From an uncultured Verrucomicrobiota bacterium (GTDB lineage: Bacteria > Verrucomicrobiota > Verrucomicrobiae > Opitutales > Opitutaceae), in contig CAMLQS010000156.1 in the NCBI GenBank assembly GCA_946482165.1, forward strand, positions 1 through 11,048: a DNA stretch of 11,048 nt, in the 5' to 3' direction. The notes under the pieces were generated by a model. It worked only from the letters and a program-made list of their open reading frames with translations. It did no database searches and was not told the DNA's origin. Positions 1 through 7,984 of this stretch are shown here, in pieces (within the stretch, counting starts at the first letter, position 1; the number at the start of each line of letters is the position of its first letter). The translations under genes and the position numbers were made by a program.

Positions 1-1679
1 CGAACGCCGATTTCCTGCTGGGTGACGGTGGAGCTTGTGGTCAGGCCGGAGGAGGCGCCCGAGGCCCCGCTCGTGGTGCCGGAGATGACGGGACGGGTTT
101 CGCCGATGAAGACCTCCGCTTCCTTGTTGTGCGTGGTGGTGATGCTCGGGGTCTGAAGGATGTGGGAGTGGCTCTTGCGGGGCGTGGTGGTGAGGCTGAC
201 GATGCCGGAGAGATTATAGCCGTCGGCGACGCGATCGATCGTGGCGAAGCTGCCGTCGGTGGAGCCGCCGATCGAACCGCCGGAGAAGCCGGTCTTAAAG
301 CCGATGAGGCGGTTGTCTTTCACGCTCAAGCCGAGCGAATCGATGCCGGACTCGGCGTTGTCGGTGAGGGTGACCTCCGCGATCACGACCTCGATGCGGA
401 CTTGGGCGAGGAGAACGTCGATGCGGTCGACGAGGGATTTGACGAGTTTGATGTCGTTGGGCGTGCCGGCGACAACAATGCCGTTGGAGCGCTCGTCGGC
501 GACGATGGTGAGATAAGTCGAGAACTCCTCGGAGTCGGACGCGGCGCCCACGACGGCCGCGGCGGCGGCGGCGGGAGCGGGAGCGCCGCCACCGGGAGCG
601 CCGGCGTTGGCCCCGCCGGCGTTGTTGTTGTTGGAAAGGCGGCGGCCAGAGCGGCCGGCGCCACTGTTGCTGGCGCCGCCGCCCTGGCTGGCGGCGGTGT
701 TCTGACCGCTGACGAGCTGGCCAAGGAGGGTGGCGACCTCCGTCGCGTTGGCATGCTTGAGGAAGATGACCTCGCTGCGGGTGTTGGGCGAAGCCTCGGC
801 GTCGAGGCGCTTGATGAGCTCGTCGAAGAAGGGCTGCTCGCGGGTGTCGGCGATGAGTATGATCTGATTTGTCCGATCATCCGGCTGGTAGGTGGTGGCG
901 GTGCCGATCTGGGCGGCGAGCGGGCCGGAGAGCAGGGTGCGGATCTTGTTAACGAGATCGGATGCCTTCGCGTTGGCGACGGTGTAGGTCTTGAGCGCGA
1001 GGCCGGCGGAAGCGGGGCGGTCGAGAGTGGCGAGGAGGCTCTCGATACGCTGGAGCGTCGAGATGGAATCGGTGATGAGGACCGAGTTGTTTTTTTCGAA
1101 AATGATCGGCGCGGCGCCCATGGCGGGGCTGAGGATTTGCGCCATCTGGGGCACGAACTCGGCGACGCGGAGGTAGGAAAGGTTGAAGAGCTTGGCGGCG
1201 ACGCGGCCGCTTGGGGAGAAGTCGAGTGTGGACCCCTCGATAAACTCGGGCGCCTCGGTGCGAATGAGATTCAGGGGAGCGACCTTCAGGAAGCGGTCGC
1301 CGAGCGGGCTGAGGCCGACGCCGTTCATGTTGAGAACGGTCTCGAGGGCGCGGAGCGCTTCCGATTTCGGCAGGGGCTTTTCGAGAGTGAGCGTATAGGT
1401 GCCGGGCGGCAGGCTGGCGGGGCGGAGCAGCACGCGCCCGGTGTAGCGCTCGACGAGCTCGAGAATTTGATCGAGCGGGGTGTCGCGCAGGATGAGCGGC
1501 CCCACCATCTCGCCGGGGTTGGCGGCGAGGGAATTTTGCACCGCGCGGCGGGCATTGGCCTCCACGGGGGCGGGCGTGGAGCCATCTTGCGCGGCGAGGG
1601 GCGCCACGCTTTGGGTGACTGCCAAGCCGAGCGCGAGGGTGAAGGGGAGGGGACGGGAAGAGCGAAAGGGGCGGAGCAT
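1..1679 (-). CDS. gspD: Secretin, type II secretion GspD-like (partial, C-terminus off window)
   Basis: This is an outer-membrane secretin, the multimeric channel of type II secretion or of a related pilus-type system. The frame is open from an ATG at 1679 to the left edge, giving 559 residues without a stop. A signal peptide is clear: basic MLRPFRSSR, a hydrophobic stretch, then a likely cleavage after LAA at about residue 30. Domains in order are N0 (about 60-140), N1 (about 158-225), N2 (about 228-297, with RTNQIILIADTREQ), N3 (about 302-422, with ERSNGIVVAGT) and the start of the secretin barrel, with VRIEVVIAEV (428-437) and LQTPSITTTHNKEAEVFIGE (509-528). The N3 domain is split by a Gly/Ala/Asn-rich insert at about 328-381, a common but variable feature of GspD. 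The visible end, QQEIGV, normally precedes the final barrel strands, so roughly 100-200 residues are missing. The family call is firm. The exact system (T2SS or another) cannot be told without its neighbours. Confidence 0.93.
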   Translation of the reverse strand, partial: MLRPFRSSRPLPFTLALGLAVTQSVAPLAAQDGSTPAPVEANARRAVQNSLAANPGEMVGPLILRDTPLDQILELVERYTGRVLLRPASLPPGTYTLTLEKPLPKSEALRALETVLNMNGVGLSPLGDRFLKVAPLNLIRTEAPEFIEGSTLDFSPSGRVAAKLFNLSYLRVAEFVPQMAQILSPAMGAAPIIFEKNNSVLITDSISTLQRIESLLATLDRPASAGLALKTYTVANAKASDLVNKIRTLLSGPLAAQIGTATTYQPDDRTNQIILIADTREQPFFDELIKRLDAEASPNTRSEVIFLKHANATEVATLLGQLVSGQNTAASQGGGASNSGAGRSGRRLSNNNNAGGANAGAPGGGAPAPAAAAAAVVGAASDSEEFSTYLTIVADERSNGIVVAGTPNDIKLVKSLVDRIDVLLAQVRIEVVIAEVTLTDNAESGIDSLGLSVKDNRLIGFKTGFSGGSIGGSTDGSFATIDRVADGYNLSGIVSLTTTPRKSHSHILQTPSITTTHNKEAEVFIGETRPVISGTTSGASGASSGLTTSSTVTQQEIGV

Positions 1680-1732
1680 CGGGACGTAAGACGCGCGAGG
1701 TTCGCGCGGGTTGCAGGCAGGTGGCGAGGTTG

Positions 1733-1757
1733 AAAAAGAAAACCACGAAGGTGGCTT
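1733..1757 (-). promoter_or_regulatory. Possible attenuator-like hairpin in gspD leader
   Basis: Read on the minus strand, bases 1757-1751 and 1746-1740 form a 7-bp stem (one G-U pair) around a 4-base CTTC loop. The T-rich run TTTTCTTTTT follows at 1742-1733. The stem ends 61 bases before the gspD ATG. No minus-strand gene lies just upstream for it to terminate, so if real it would act in the 5' leader of gspD. The stem is short and AT-rich at its base, so it could be chance. Confidence 0.25.
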
Positions 1758-1772
1758 GTGCGGTGTTTGCGA

Positions 1773-1787
1773 CGGGAAATTGTCCCG
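1773..1787. promoter_or_regulatory. Imperfect palindrome in divergent intergenic region
   Basis: The 15 bases CGGGAAATTGTCCCG form a palindrome with 6 of 7 positions paired about the centre at 1780. It sits between the divergently transcribed secretin (start 1679) and M48 protease (start 1850), a typical place for a regulator-binding site. No matching second copy was seen and no regulator gene is nearby, so the call rests on symmetry and position alone. Confidence 0.2.
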
Positions 1788-1849
1788 CGGGGAGGGTTCG
1801 GGCTCGCGCCCCAAGGTAGCGAGGGGCTGGACTGCTTGCTCTCTATCCT

Positions 1850-3100
1850 ATGGCGACCGAAAAGGTGATGTGGTGCGTGTGGGGCTTGATCGCCGCGAGG
1901 CTCGCGGCGCAGCTGGCGTTGTCCGTTCTGAACCGGCGCGAAGTGCGGAAGCACGCGGACGAGGCGCCGCCGGCGGTGGCGGCGATGGTGGACGCCGAGA
2001 CCTACCGGCGAAGCGTCGCCTACACGCTGGCGAAAAACCGGTTTGGCGTCGTGTCGCTGATTTTCGACGCGAGCGTGCTGGCCTTGCTGCTCGCGAGCGG
2101 AGTCCTGCCATGGCTTTTCGAACAGATGGGAGCGCGGGGCTCGGCGGCGAAATGGGACGACGCCCTGTTTATCCTCGCCGCGGGGGTCCTGGCGGGAATT
2201 CCGAGCTTGCCCTTTGAATGGTGGGAAACTTTCCGCCTCGAGGCACAGTTTGGTTTCAACAAGATGACACCAGGCCTCTGGATCGCGGATCGTCTGAAGG
2301 GCGCGGCCCTGCTGGTTGCGATCGGGTTTCCGCTCCTATGGGGCCTGCTGGCGCTGGTCGATTTGGCGGGCGATGCCTGGTGGTTGTGGGGGTTTGGCCT
2401 GCTCTTCGGCGTGCAGCTTTTGATGCTGGTGCTGTATCCGCGCCTGATCCTTCCCTTTTTCAACAAGCTGACGCCGCTGCAGCAGGGGCCCTTGCGCGAG
2501 CGTTTGTTCGCGCTGGCGGATCGCACGGGGTTCAAGGCCTCGACGATCGAGGTGATGGACGGAAGCAAGCGCTCGGGGCACGCGAACGCGTTTTTCACGG
2601 GTTTCGGTCGATTCCGCCGGATCGTGCTGCTCGACACCTTGCTGAACCAGCTGACCGAGGAGGAGACCGAGGCGGTGCTCGCGCACGAGGTCGGGCATTA
2701 TCGCCGCGGCCATGTGCCGAAGATGCTGGCGACCTCGGCGGCGCTCCAATTCGCAGGTTTTTTCGCGGTGGCGTGGCTGGCGAAAAGCGGCTGGTTTAAT
2801 CCCGGCTTCGGATTTCATGCGGGCGAGCTGGCGCCGGCCTTTTTGTTGTTCGGACTCACGAGCGGACTCGCGACCTTCTGGTTCGCGCCGCTGGGGAACC
2901 GGGTGTCGCGCAAGCATGAGTTCGAGGCGGACGCGTTTGCACGAGAAGCGATGGGCGGCCCCTCCGCGCTGGTCTCGGCCCTGCGCAAGCTCGCGGGGAA
3001 GAGCCTGGTGAATCTTACGCCGCATCCGCTTTTCAGCGCGGTGTATTATTCCCATCCGGCGCTGGTGGAACGCGAGCGGGCGTTGCTGGCGGAAAAATGA
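1850..3100 (+). CDS. Ste24-type M48 family zinc metallopeptidase (CAAX protease homologue)
   Basis: This is a membrane-embedded zinc protease of the M48 family, Ste24/CAAX prenyl protease 1 branch. At 416 residues it matches the usual length of that branch. The N-terminal M48_N-like part carries the typical segment around EWWETFRLEAQFGFNKMT (123-140). The catalytic domain has NAFFTGFGRFRRIVLLDTLL (246-265), the zinc motif HEVGH (H279, E280, H283) and the third ligand in EFEADAFA (E359, with D361). About seven hydrophobic segments are visible, near 6-27, 66-90, 104-121, 152-171, 177-197, 292-311 and 327-346. The start was chosen because the first membrane segment begins at once. No Shine-Dalgarno precedes it. 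Bacteria do not generally prenylate CAAX proteins, so the natural substrate is probably misfolded or surplus membrane protein, which is an inference. Its stop overlaps the next start, implying co-translation. Codons end in G (GCG, CTG) far more than in aconitase. Confidence 0.93.
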   Translation: MATEKVMWCVWGLIAARLAAQLALSVLNRREVRKHADEAPPAVAAMVDAETYRRSVAYTLAKNRFGVVSLIFDASVLALLLASGVLPWLFEQMGARGSAAKWDDALFILAAGVLAGIPSLPFEWWETFRLEAQFGFNKMTPGLWIADRLKGAALLVAIGFPLLWGLLALVDLAGDAWWLWGFGLLFGVQLLMLVLYPRLILPFFNKLTPLQQGPLRERLFALADRTGFKASTIEVMDGSKRSGHANAFFTGFGRFRRIVLLDTLLNQLTEEETEAVLAHEVGHYRRGHVPKMLATSAALQFAGFFAVAWLAKSGWFNPGFGFHAGELAPAFLLFGLTSGLATFWFAPLGNRVSRKHEFEADAFAREAMGGPSALVSALRKLAGKSLVNLTPHPLFSAVYYSHPALVERERALLAEK

Positions 3101-4029
3101 GGATGCGGGCGTCGCTTGTGTTTTTCGGCCTGCGGCTGGCGCTTGGGGTCGTCGGTCTGACTTTTTTCGGAGCGCCGGGCGCCGCGGCGCAGCCACTCGT
3201 CGTCGCGAGCTACAACGTGCAAAACTACACGCTTGCCGACCGGCGGGTGGCGGAGGGTTTCCGGCCGGAGTATCCGAAGCTCGAAGCCGAAAAGGCCGCG
3301 TTGCGCGCGGTGATCCGCGGGCTGAACGCCGATGTGATCGTCTTGCAGGAGATCGGCGGCCCCGCGTTCTTGGCCGAGTTGCGCCGGGACTTGGCGGGCG
3401 AGGGCTCGTCCTATCCGCATGGCGAGGCGATGCTGGCGGCGGACGAGGCGCGGGGGCTCGGGGTGTTGAGCCGGGTGCCGTTGGGCGCGATCACGGCGCA
3501 TAAGGATCTGCGCGCGCGTCGCCGCGGCGCCGAGGACCCGGAGGCGGTGCGACGCGGGCTTTTGCAGGTCGAGGTGCCGCGGGCGGGCGGCGCGCTGACT
3601 TTGTTCGTGGTGCATCTGAAGAGCAGGCTCGCGGTGGACAAAGACGATCCGCGCGCGGAGGACCAGCGCGTGGCGGAGGCGCAGGCGGTGAGGGATCGTA
3701 TTCTTGCCTTGTTTCCTGATCCGGCGCCGGCGCGCTTTCTTGTGCTGGGCGATTTCAACGACCTTCCGGGAAGCCGGGCGTTGCAGGCGGTGGAAACACG
3801 CGGGAAAACGAAAATCGCGACATGGCTCGAAGCGGCGGATTCGCGCGGCCACAATTGGACGCACGCCTATCCGAGCGCGGGTTTGTATTCACGATTCGAC
3901 CACGCGTTTGTTTCCGGGGGGCTCTCGAACCAGGTGGTTAAAGCATGGATCGCGGACGCTCCCGAAACCGCGCGCGCGAGCGACCATCGCCCGCTGGTGG
4001 TCGAGTTGGACGCAGGGCCGATACGCTGA
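3097..4029 (+). CDS. Secreted endonuclease/exonuclease/phosphatase-fold protein
   Basis: The protein is 310 residues long, with a signal peptide (hydrophobic residues about 5-30, likely cleavage after GAAA near residue 31), and belongs to the endonuclease/exonuclease/phosphatase (EEP, DNase I-like) superfamily. Expected motifs occur in order: ASYNVQNY (N40), VIVLQEIGG (E85), LGVLSRVPLG (121-130), LFVVHLKS (H173), LVLGDFNDLPGS (D219, N221), YSRFDHAFVS (D268, H269) and ASDHRPLVVELD (D296, H297). These are the metal-binding and catalytic positions of the fold, so the enzyme should be an active metal-dependent phosphodiesterase or phosphatase outside the cytoplasm. EEP members cut DNA, sphingomyelin, phosphoinositides or other phosphoesters, so the substrate cannot be read from the sequence. 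The ATG at 3097 overlaps the stop of the M48 gene (ATGA), indicating translational coupling. A second in-frame ATG lies two codons later. It shares the G-ending codon preference of the M48 gene. Confidence 0.88.
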   Translation: MRMRASLVFFGLRLALGVVGLTFFGAPGAAAQPLVVASYNVQNYTLADRRVAEGFRPEYPKLEAEKAALRAVIRGLNADVIVLQEIGGPAFLAELRRDLAGEGSSYPHGEAMLAADEARGLGVLSRVPLGAITAHKDLRARRRGAEDPEAVRRGLLQVEVPRAGGALTLFVVHLKSRLAVDKDDPRAEDQRVAEAQAVRDRILALFPDPAPARFLVLGDFNDLPGSRALQAVETRGKTKIATWLEAADSRGHNWTHAYPSAGLYSRFDHAFVSGGLSNQVVKAWIADAPETARASDHRPLVVELDAGPIR

Positions 4030-4036
4030 GCCGGAA

Positions 4037-4048
4037 CATCGATCGATG
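4037..4048. repeat. Perfect 12-bp palindrome
   Basis: CATCGATCGATG is its own reverse complement. It lies 8 bases after the stop of the EEP gene, in the short gap between convergent genes. Its role is unknown. It could belong to the 3' end structure of the EEP transcript or be chance. Confidence 0.4.
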
Positions 4049-4065
4049 GGGCCGAGCGGGAGCGG

Positions 4066-4106
4066 GCCGGCTCCGATGCATTGCGGCGCAGCCGCCGGAG
4101 GCCGGC
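4066..4106. terminator. Hairpin between convergent genes (possible bidirectional terminator)
   Basis: Bases 4066-4075 (GCCGGCTCCG) pair with 4096-4106 (CGGAGGCCGGC) as a 10-bp GC-rich stem with one bulged base, around a 20-base loop. It fills the 81-bp gap between the stops of the EEP gene (4029) and the small minus-strand gene (4111), where both transcripts must end. No good T-run follows on either strand, so it is not a textbook intrinsic terminator. Confidence 0.35.
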
Positions 4107-4110
4107 GCCG

Positions 4111-4458
4111 TTACGATTTGCGCGAACGAGACGATTCGCTCTTCGCGGCGTGGCCGTTGGTCGTGACATGCCCGTCGCCGAGCGGCGTCACGGTCGCGGT
4201 CACGCGAAAGTCGGCGGCCTTGCCCGCAGTGGAATAAGGCTGCTGGGCCCGGCGGGCGGCGCGCCAGCTGTCGCGGTGCTTGCGGATCCAATCGAGCAGC
4301 GCGCGCTCGAATCCGATATCGTAACCGAGTCGCTCCGATTCGAGCCACTTGTGGCGCAGGATTTCTTCCCGCTCGGCAAGGAACTCTTGGTAAAGACTCG
4401 ATTGTTTCACGAAGTCTTTGCCGCCGGAGGCATCTTGCGGGGAAGACAGGGAAGACAT
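4111..4458 (-). CDS. Conserved-looking hypothetical protein, 115 aa
   Basis: This is a small soluble protein with no signal peptide or membrane segment. The core at about 20-70 is highly charged and predicted helical: YQEFLAEREEILRHKWLESE, then RLGYDIGFERALLDWIRKHRDSWR. The pattern of HKW, ESE, G-DIGFE and W in one helical block resembles the C-terminal block of DUF4032-type proteins and a short hypothetical family I associate with Verrucomicrobiota and Planctomycetota. That link is from memory and uncertain. Residues 71-115 are low-complexity and end in a basic tail, SESSRSRKS. The ATG at 4458 was chosen because a promoter-like TTGACA element lies 62-89 bases upstream and the charged core follows shortly after. 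The frame stays open further upstream to 4884, but that stretch overlaps the promoter and the peroxiredoxin gene and looks non-coding. It faces the EEP gene tail to tail. Function unknown. Confidence 0.72.
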   Translation of the reverse strand: MSSLSSPQDASGGKDFVKQSSLYQEFLAEREEILRHKWLESERLGYDIGFERALLDWIRKHRDSWRAARRAQQPYSTAGKAADFRVTATVTPLGDGHVTTNGHAAKSESSRSRKS

Positions 4459-4519
4459 GGCTGGTTCTGGAGTCTCGGCCGCGGGCGAAGAACGCCACGG
4501 CCATAAAAATGGTTGCCGA

Positions 4520-4547
4520 AAGGTAGGGTCGCGGACCCACCTGTCAA
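4520..4547 (-). promoter_or_regulatory. Predicted sigma70-type promoter for the 115-aa gene
   Basis: On the minus strand a perfect -35 hexamer TTGACA (4547-4542) is followed after 16 bases by TACCTT (4525-4520), which matches the first two and the last base of TATAAT. Transcription would start near 4512, giving a leader of roughly 54 bases before the ATG at 4458. This is the best promoter match seen in the window, although the -10 box is weak. Confidence 0.5.
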
Positions 4548-4714
4548 TGCCCGCGCCCCGCATCCGGCATCGGGTGATTTTGCGCAGTCGATAACCGGGT
4601 AAAAACGGGTTGCGGCGCCCGCTCCGGGGACTCACGTTGACCCTTTCACGTCGCGCGCCTCGCGCGTCGGCACGCATTCCAGTCGCTCTCCGAATCTTCA
4701 ACCCACCGCATCTC

Positions 4715-5188
4715 ATGGCCCTCGCCGTCGGCACCAAAGCTCCTGATTTCACCCTCAAATCCAAGACTTCCGAAGGTCTCGTCGATGTGACGCTTTCGGC
4801 CCATCTTGGCCAGAAGCAGATTGTGCTGCTCTTTTTCCCGCTCGCCTTCACGGGCGTTTGCACGGCCGAAATGTGCGACATCACCTCGGGCCTCGCGGCC
4901 TATGCGTCCCTTGGCGCCGAAGTGATCGCCATCAGCGTGGACAGCCCTTTTGCGCAAGAGGCCTGGGCCCATCAGAACAAGATCAAGCTCACCATCGTCT
5001 CCGACCTGAACAAGGAGGTGACGAAGGCCTATGATGTTCTCTTCCCCGCGCTCGCCGGCATCGGCGACACCTCGGCCCGCGCGGCCTATGTGATCGGCAA
5101 GGACGGCTTGATCAAATACGCCGAGCGCACCCCGACGCCGAAGGACCTGCCCAACTTCGAAGCGGTCAAGGCCGCCTTGGCGAAGTAA
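4715..5188 (+). CDS. Peroxiredoxin, PrxQ/BCP-like (AhpC/TSA superfamily)
   Basis: The protein has 157 residues, the usual size for a cytoplasmic thiol peroxidase that reduces hydrogen peroxide and alkyl hydroperoxides. The thioredoxin-fold opening [13 protein letters not shown] is at 5-17. The active site [14 protein letters not shown] places P42, T46 and the peroxidatic Cys49 in the canonical PxxxTxxC pattern. A second cysteine, Cys54, lies five residues on, the spacing of atypical 2-Cys PrxQ/BCP enzymes with an intramolecular disulfide. R122 in [12 protein letters not shown] fits the conserved active-site arginine, and [10 protein letters not shown] is the usual last strand pair. The ATG at 4715 was chosen because homologues start at this point. 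The frame is open further upstream to 4610, but that part is low-complexity. No Shine-Dalgarno is visible. Aconitase starts 86 bp downstream on the same strand, behind a terminator-like hairpin. The reductant is probably thioredoxin (inference). Confidence 0.93.
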   Translation: MALAVGTKAPDFTLKSKTSEGLVDVTLSAHLGQKQIVLLFFPLAFTGVCTAEMCDITSGLAAYASLGAEVIAISVDSPFAQEAWAHQNKIKLTIVSDLNKEVTKAYDVLFPALAGIGDTSARAAYVIGKDGLIKYAERTPTPKDLPNFEAVKAALAK

Positions 5189-5209
5189 GACCGCCTCCTC
5201 TTTATCTCC

Positions 5210-5239
5210 TCGCCCGCGCCCGACCTGCGCGGGCGATTT
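5210..5239 (+). terminator. Terminator-like hairpin between peroxiredoxin and aconitase
   Basis: TCGCCCGCGC (5210-5219) and GCGCGGGCGA (5227-5236) form a perfect 10-bp stem around a 7-base loop, followed by TTT. It begins 22 bases after the peroxiredoxin stop. The stem is strong but the T-run is only three bases, so it may end only part of the transcripts or protect the 3' end while letting some reads continue into aconitase. Confidence 0.55.
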
Positions 5240-5274
5240 CATATCCGACCGCCATTAGATTTTCTACGACCACG

Positions 5275-7962
5275 ATGAGCCTCCCGAATCCTTTCAACAC
5301 CCTTCAGAAGTTCTCCGCCAACGGCGCCGAGCACTCCTTTTACTCGCTGCCGGCGCTCGAGAAGGCCGGTTTCAAGGTCTCTCGCCTCCCGGTCTCGATT
5401 CGCCTCGTCCTCGAATCGCTCCTGCGCAATTGCGACGGCAAGCGCGTCGCCGAGCAGGCCGTGCGCGATCTCGCCACCTGGCAGGCCAAGGCGCCCCGCA
5501 CCGAGGAGATTCCCTTCGTCGTCGCCCGCATCGTGTTGCAGGACTTCACCGGCGTGCCGCTTCTTGTGGATCTGGCCGCCATGCGTTCGGCCGTGACCAA
5601 GCTCGGCAAGAACCCGAAGATCATCGAGCCCCTCGTCCCCGTCGACTTGGTCGTCGACCACTCCGTGCAGGTCGACTTCGCGGGCTCGGCCGACGCCCTC
5701 GCGAAGAACCTCGAACTCGAGTTCTCCCGCAATCGCGAACGCTACCAGTTTCTCAAGTGGGGCATGCAGGCCTTCGACACCTTCAAGGTCGTCCCCCCGG
5801 GCATCGGCATCGTCCACCAGGTCAACCTGGAGTATCTCGCGAAGGGCGTGCTCAAGGACGGCAACGGTATCTATTATCCGGATACGCTCGTCGGCACCGA
5901 CTCGCACACCACGATGATCAACGGCATCGGCATCGTCGGCTGGGGCGTGGGCGGCATCGAGGCCGAGGCCGGCATGCTCGGCCAGCCCGTCTATTTCCTT
6001 ACCCCCGACGTCGTCGGCGTGCATCTCACCGGCGCCCTCCGCGAGGGCGTCACCGCGACCGACCTCGCCCTCACGCTCACCCAGCTCCTCCGCAAGGCGA
6101 AGGTCGTGGGCAAGTTCGTCGAGTTCTACGGCCCCGGCGCCGCCGCGCTCCCGGTCGTCGACCGCGCCACCATCGCCAACATGGCCCCGGAATACGGCGC
6201 CACGATGGGCTTCTTCCCGATCGACGCCGAGTCGTCGAGCTACCTGCGCGCCACCGGCCGCGCCGACGAGCACGTCGCTCTCTACGAGGCTTATTACAAG
6301 GCGCAGAACCTCTGGGGCATTCCTCAAAAGGGGGAAATCGAGTATTCGACCGAGCTCGAGCTCGACCTCTCTACCGTCGTCCCGTCCGTCGCCGGCCCGA
6401 AGCGCCCGCAGGACCGCATCGAGCTCGACGCGCTCAAGAAGGAGTTCACCACCGCCTTCGCGAAGCCCGTCGCCGAAAACGGCTTTGGCAAAAACGCCTC
6501 CGAGTTCTCCACCGTCTCCGCCGAGGTCGGCGGCCAGAAGCTCGGCCACGGCAGCGTGCTCATCGCCGCCATCACGAGCTGCACCAACACCTCCAACCCC
6601 TCCGTCATGCTTGCCGCCGGCTTGCTCGCGAAGAAGGCCGTCGCGAAGGGGCTGAAGGTAAACCCGCTCGTGAAGTCGTCGCTCGCCCCCGGCTCGCGCG
6701 TCGTCACCGACTACCTTGAGAAGACCGGTCTCGCCCCCTTCCTCGACCAGCTCGGCTTCCAGACCGTCGGCTACGGCTGCACGACGTGCATCGGCAACTC
6801 CGGTCCGCTCGATCCGAAGATCGAGGAGGCCGTGGTGAAGAACGACCTCGTCGCCGCGTCCGTGCTTTCCGGCAACCGCAACTTCGAGGCCCGCGTGCAT
6901 CAGAACATCAAGAGCAACTTCCTGATGTCCCCGCCGCTCGTCGTCGCCTTCGCCCTAGCCGGTCGCGTCGACATCAACCTCGCCGCCGAGCCCATCGGGA
7001 CCGGCAAGGACGGCTCGCCCGTCTATCTGCGCGACATCTGGCCGACCCTCCAGGAAGTCCGCGATCAACTTCAGGCCGCGCTCAAGCCCGAGGTTTTCCG
7101 CAAGCTCTACACCGATTTCGCGGCGCAGAATCCGAAGTGGAACGAGATCCCTTCCACCACGGGCAACGTCTACTCCTTCGACGAGAAGAGCACCTACATC
7201 CAGGAGCCGCCGTTCTTCACCAACTTCTCGCTCACGCCCGGCTCGATCAAGCCCATCACCGGCGCCAAGGCCCTCGGCATTTTCGGCGACTCGGTCACGA
7301 CCGACCACATCTCCCCCGCCGGCGCCATCAAGAAGAGTTCGCCCGCCGGCAAGTATCTCCTCGATAACGGCGTCGGCTTCGAGGACTTCAACTCCTACGG
7401 CAGCCGCCGCGGCAATGATCGCGTGATGACGCGGGGCACCTTCGCCAACGTCCGCATCAAGAACCTGATGCTCGGCGGCGAAGAGGGCGGCAATACGCTC
7501 GGCGTCGACGGCCGGAAGACCTCGATCTACGACGCCTCGATGGCCTACCAAAAGGCCGGCGTTCCCCTGATCATCCTCGCCGGCCAGGAATACGGCACCG
7601 GCTCCTCGCGCGACTGGGCCGCCAAGGGCACCAACCTTCTTGGCGTGAAGGTCGTCGTGGCGCAGAGCTTCGAGCGCATCCACCGCTCCAACCTCGTGGG
7701 CATGGGCGTGCTCCCGTTGCAGTTCAAGGAGGGCGTCACCGCGCAGACCCTGAAGCTCGACGGCACCGAAACCTACGACGTCGTCGGGCTAGACGCTTCC
7801 ATCAAGCCGCAGCAGGACCTCACCTTGAAGATCACGCGCAACGATGGCTCGGTGGAAAATGTTTCGGTGCGCTGCCGCATCGATACGCCCATCGAAATCG
7901 ATTACTACCAGCACGGCGGCATCCTGCCTTACGTGCTCCGTCAAATCGTCGCCAAAAACTGA
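5275..7962 (+). CDS. acnA: Aconitate hydratase AcnA (iron-sulfur)
   Basis: This enzyme interconverts citrate and isocitrate via cis-aconitate in the TCA cycle, using a [4Fe-4S] cluster. Its 895 residues match the AcnA/IRP1 group (about 890). The three cluster cysteines are C436 ([10 protein letters not shown]) and C502 and C505 ([12 protein letters not shown]), nearly the same positions as in E. coli Acn[14 protein letters not shown] (207-219) carries D209-S210-H211, and [17 protein letters not shown] follows. After a linker at about 610-680, the swivelling C-terminal domain begins, with [29 protein letters not shown] (S777, S778 and R779 supply substrate contacts) and [18 protein letters not shown]. 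All key residues are present, so it should be active. The related enzymes 2-methylisocitrate dehydratase AcnD and homoaconitase are less likely given the length and motif set. Codons end strongly in C, as expected for a highly expressed gene here. The gene may share transcripts with the peroxiredoxin and ends at a strong terminator. Confidence 0.97.
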   Translation: MSLPNPFNTLQKFSANGAEHSFYSLPALEKAGFKVSRLPVSIRLVLESLLRNCDGKRVAEQAVRDLATWQAKAPRTEEIPFVVARIVLQDFTGVPLLVDLAAMRSAVTKLGKNPKIIEPLVPVDLVVDHSVQVDFAGSADALAKNLELEFSRNRERYQFLKWGMQAFDTFKVVPPGIGIVHQVNLEYLAKGVLKDGNGIYYPDTLVGTDSHTTMINGIGIVGWGVGGIEAEAGMLGQPVYFLTPDVVGVHLTGALREGVTATDLALTLTQLLRKAKVVGKFVEFYGPGAAALPVVDRATIANMAPEYGATMGFFPIDAESSSYLRATGRADEHVALYEAYYKAQNLWGIPQKGEIEYSTELELDLSTVVPSVAGPKRPQDRIELDALKKEFTTAFAKPVAENGFGKNASEFSTVSAEVGGQKLGHGSVLIAAITSCTNTSNPSVMLAAGLLAKKAVAKGLKVNPLVKSSLAPGSRVVTDYLEKTGLAPFLDQLGFQTVGYGCTTCIGNSGPLDPKIEEAVVKNDLVAASVLSGNRNFEARVHQNIKSNFLMSPPLVVAFALAGRVDINLAAEPIGTGKDGSPVYLRDIWPTLQEVRDQLQAALKPEVFRKLYTDFAAQNPKWNEIPSTTGNVYSFDEKSTYIQEPPFFTNFSLTPGSIKPITGAKALGIFGDSVTTDHISPAGAIKKSSPAGKYLLDNGVGFEDFNSYGSRRGNDRVMTRGTFANVRIKNLMLGGEEGGNTLGVDGRKTSIYDASMAYQKAGVPLIILAGQEYGTGSSRDWAAKGTNLLGVKVVVAQSFERIHRSNLVGMGVLPLQFKEGVTAQTLKLDGTETYDVVGLDASIKPQQDLTLKITRNDGSVENVSVRCRIDTPIEIDYYQHGGILPYVLRQIVAKN

Positions 7963-7984
7963 GGCCAAAGCTCTAGGTAAAGAT

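Noticed and set aside
129..1733. 534-residue open frame on the plus strand
   Set aside because: It lies antisense to the secretin, whose domains and signal peptide are unmistakable. Its Gly/Glu/Asp/Arg-rich composition is what GC-rich codons give when read in reverse.
4636..4664. TTGACC before the peroxiredoxin as a promoter
   Set aside because: The -35-like hexamer has no acceptable -10 at 15-19 bases, since the following sequence is GC-only. The call was dropped.
4459..4884. Upstream extension of the 115-aa minus-strand gene
   Set aside because: The extension covers the promoter-like TTGACA and overlaps the peroxiredoxin coding region. Its translation shows no protein-like pattern.
5239..6900. 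553-residue open frame on the minus strand
   Set aside because: It lies antisense to aconitase, which has every catalytic motif. The frame is low-complexity, without domains, and is a result of C-ending codons.
6955..7683. 242-residue open frame on the minus strand
   Set aside because: A second antisense shadow of aconitase, with the same biased composition and no recognisable motif.
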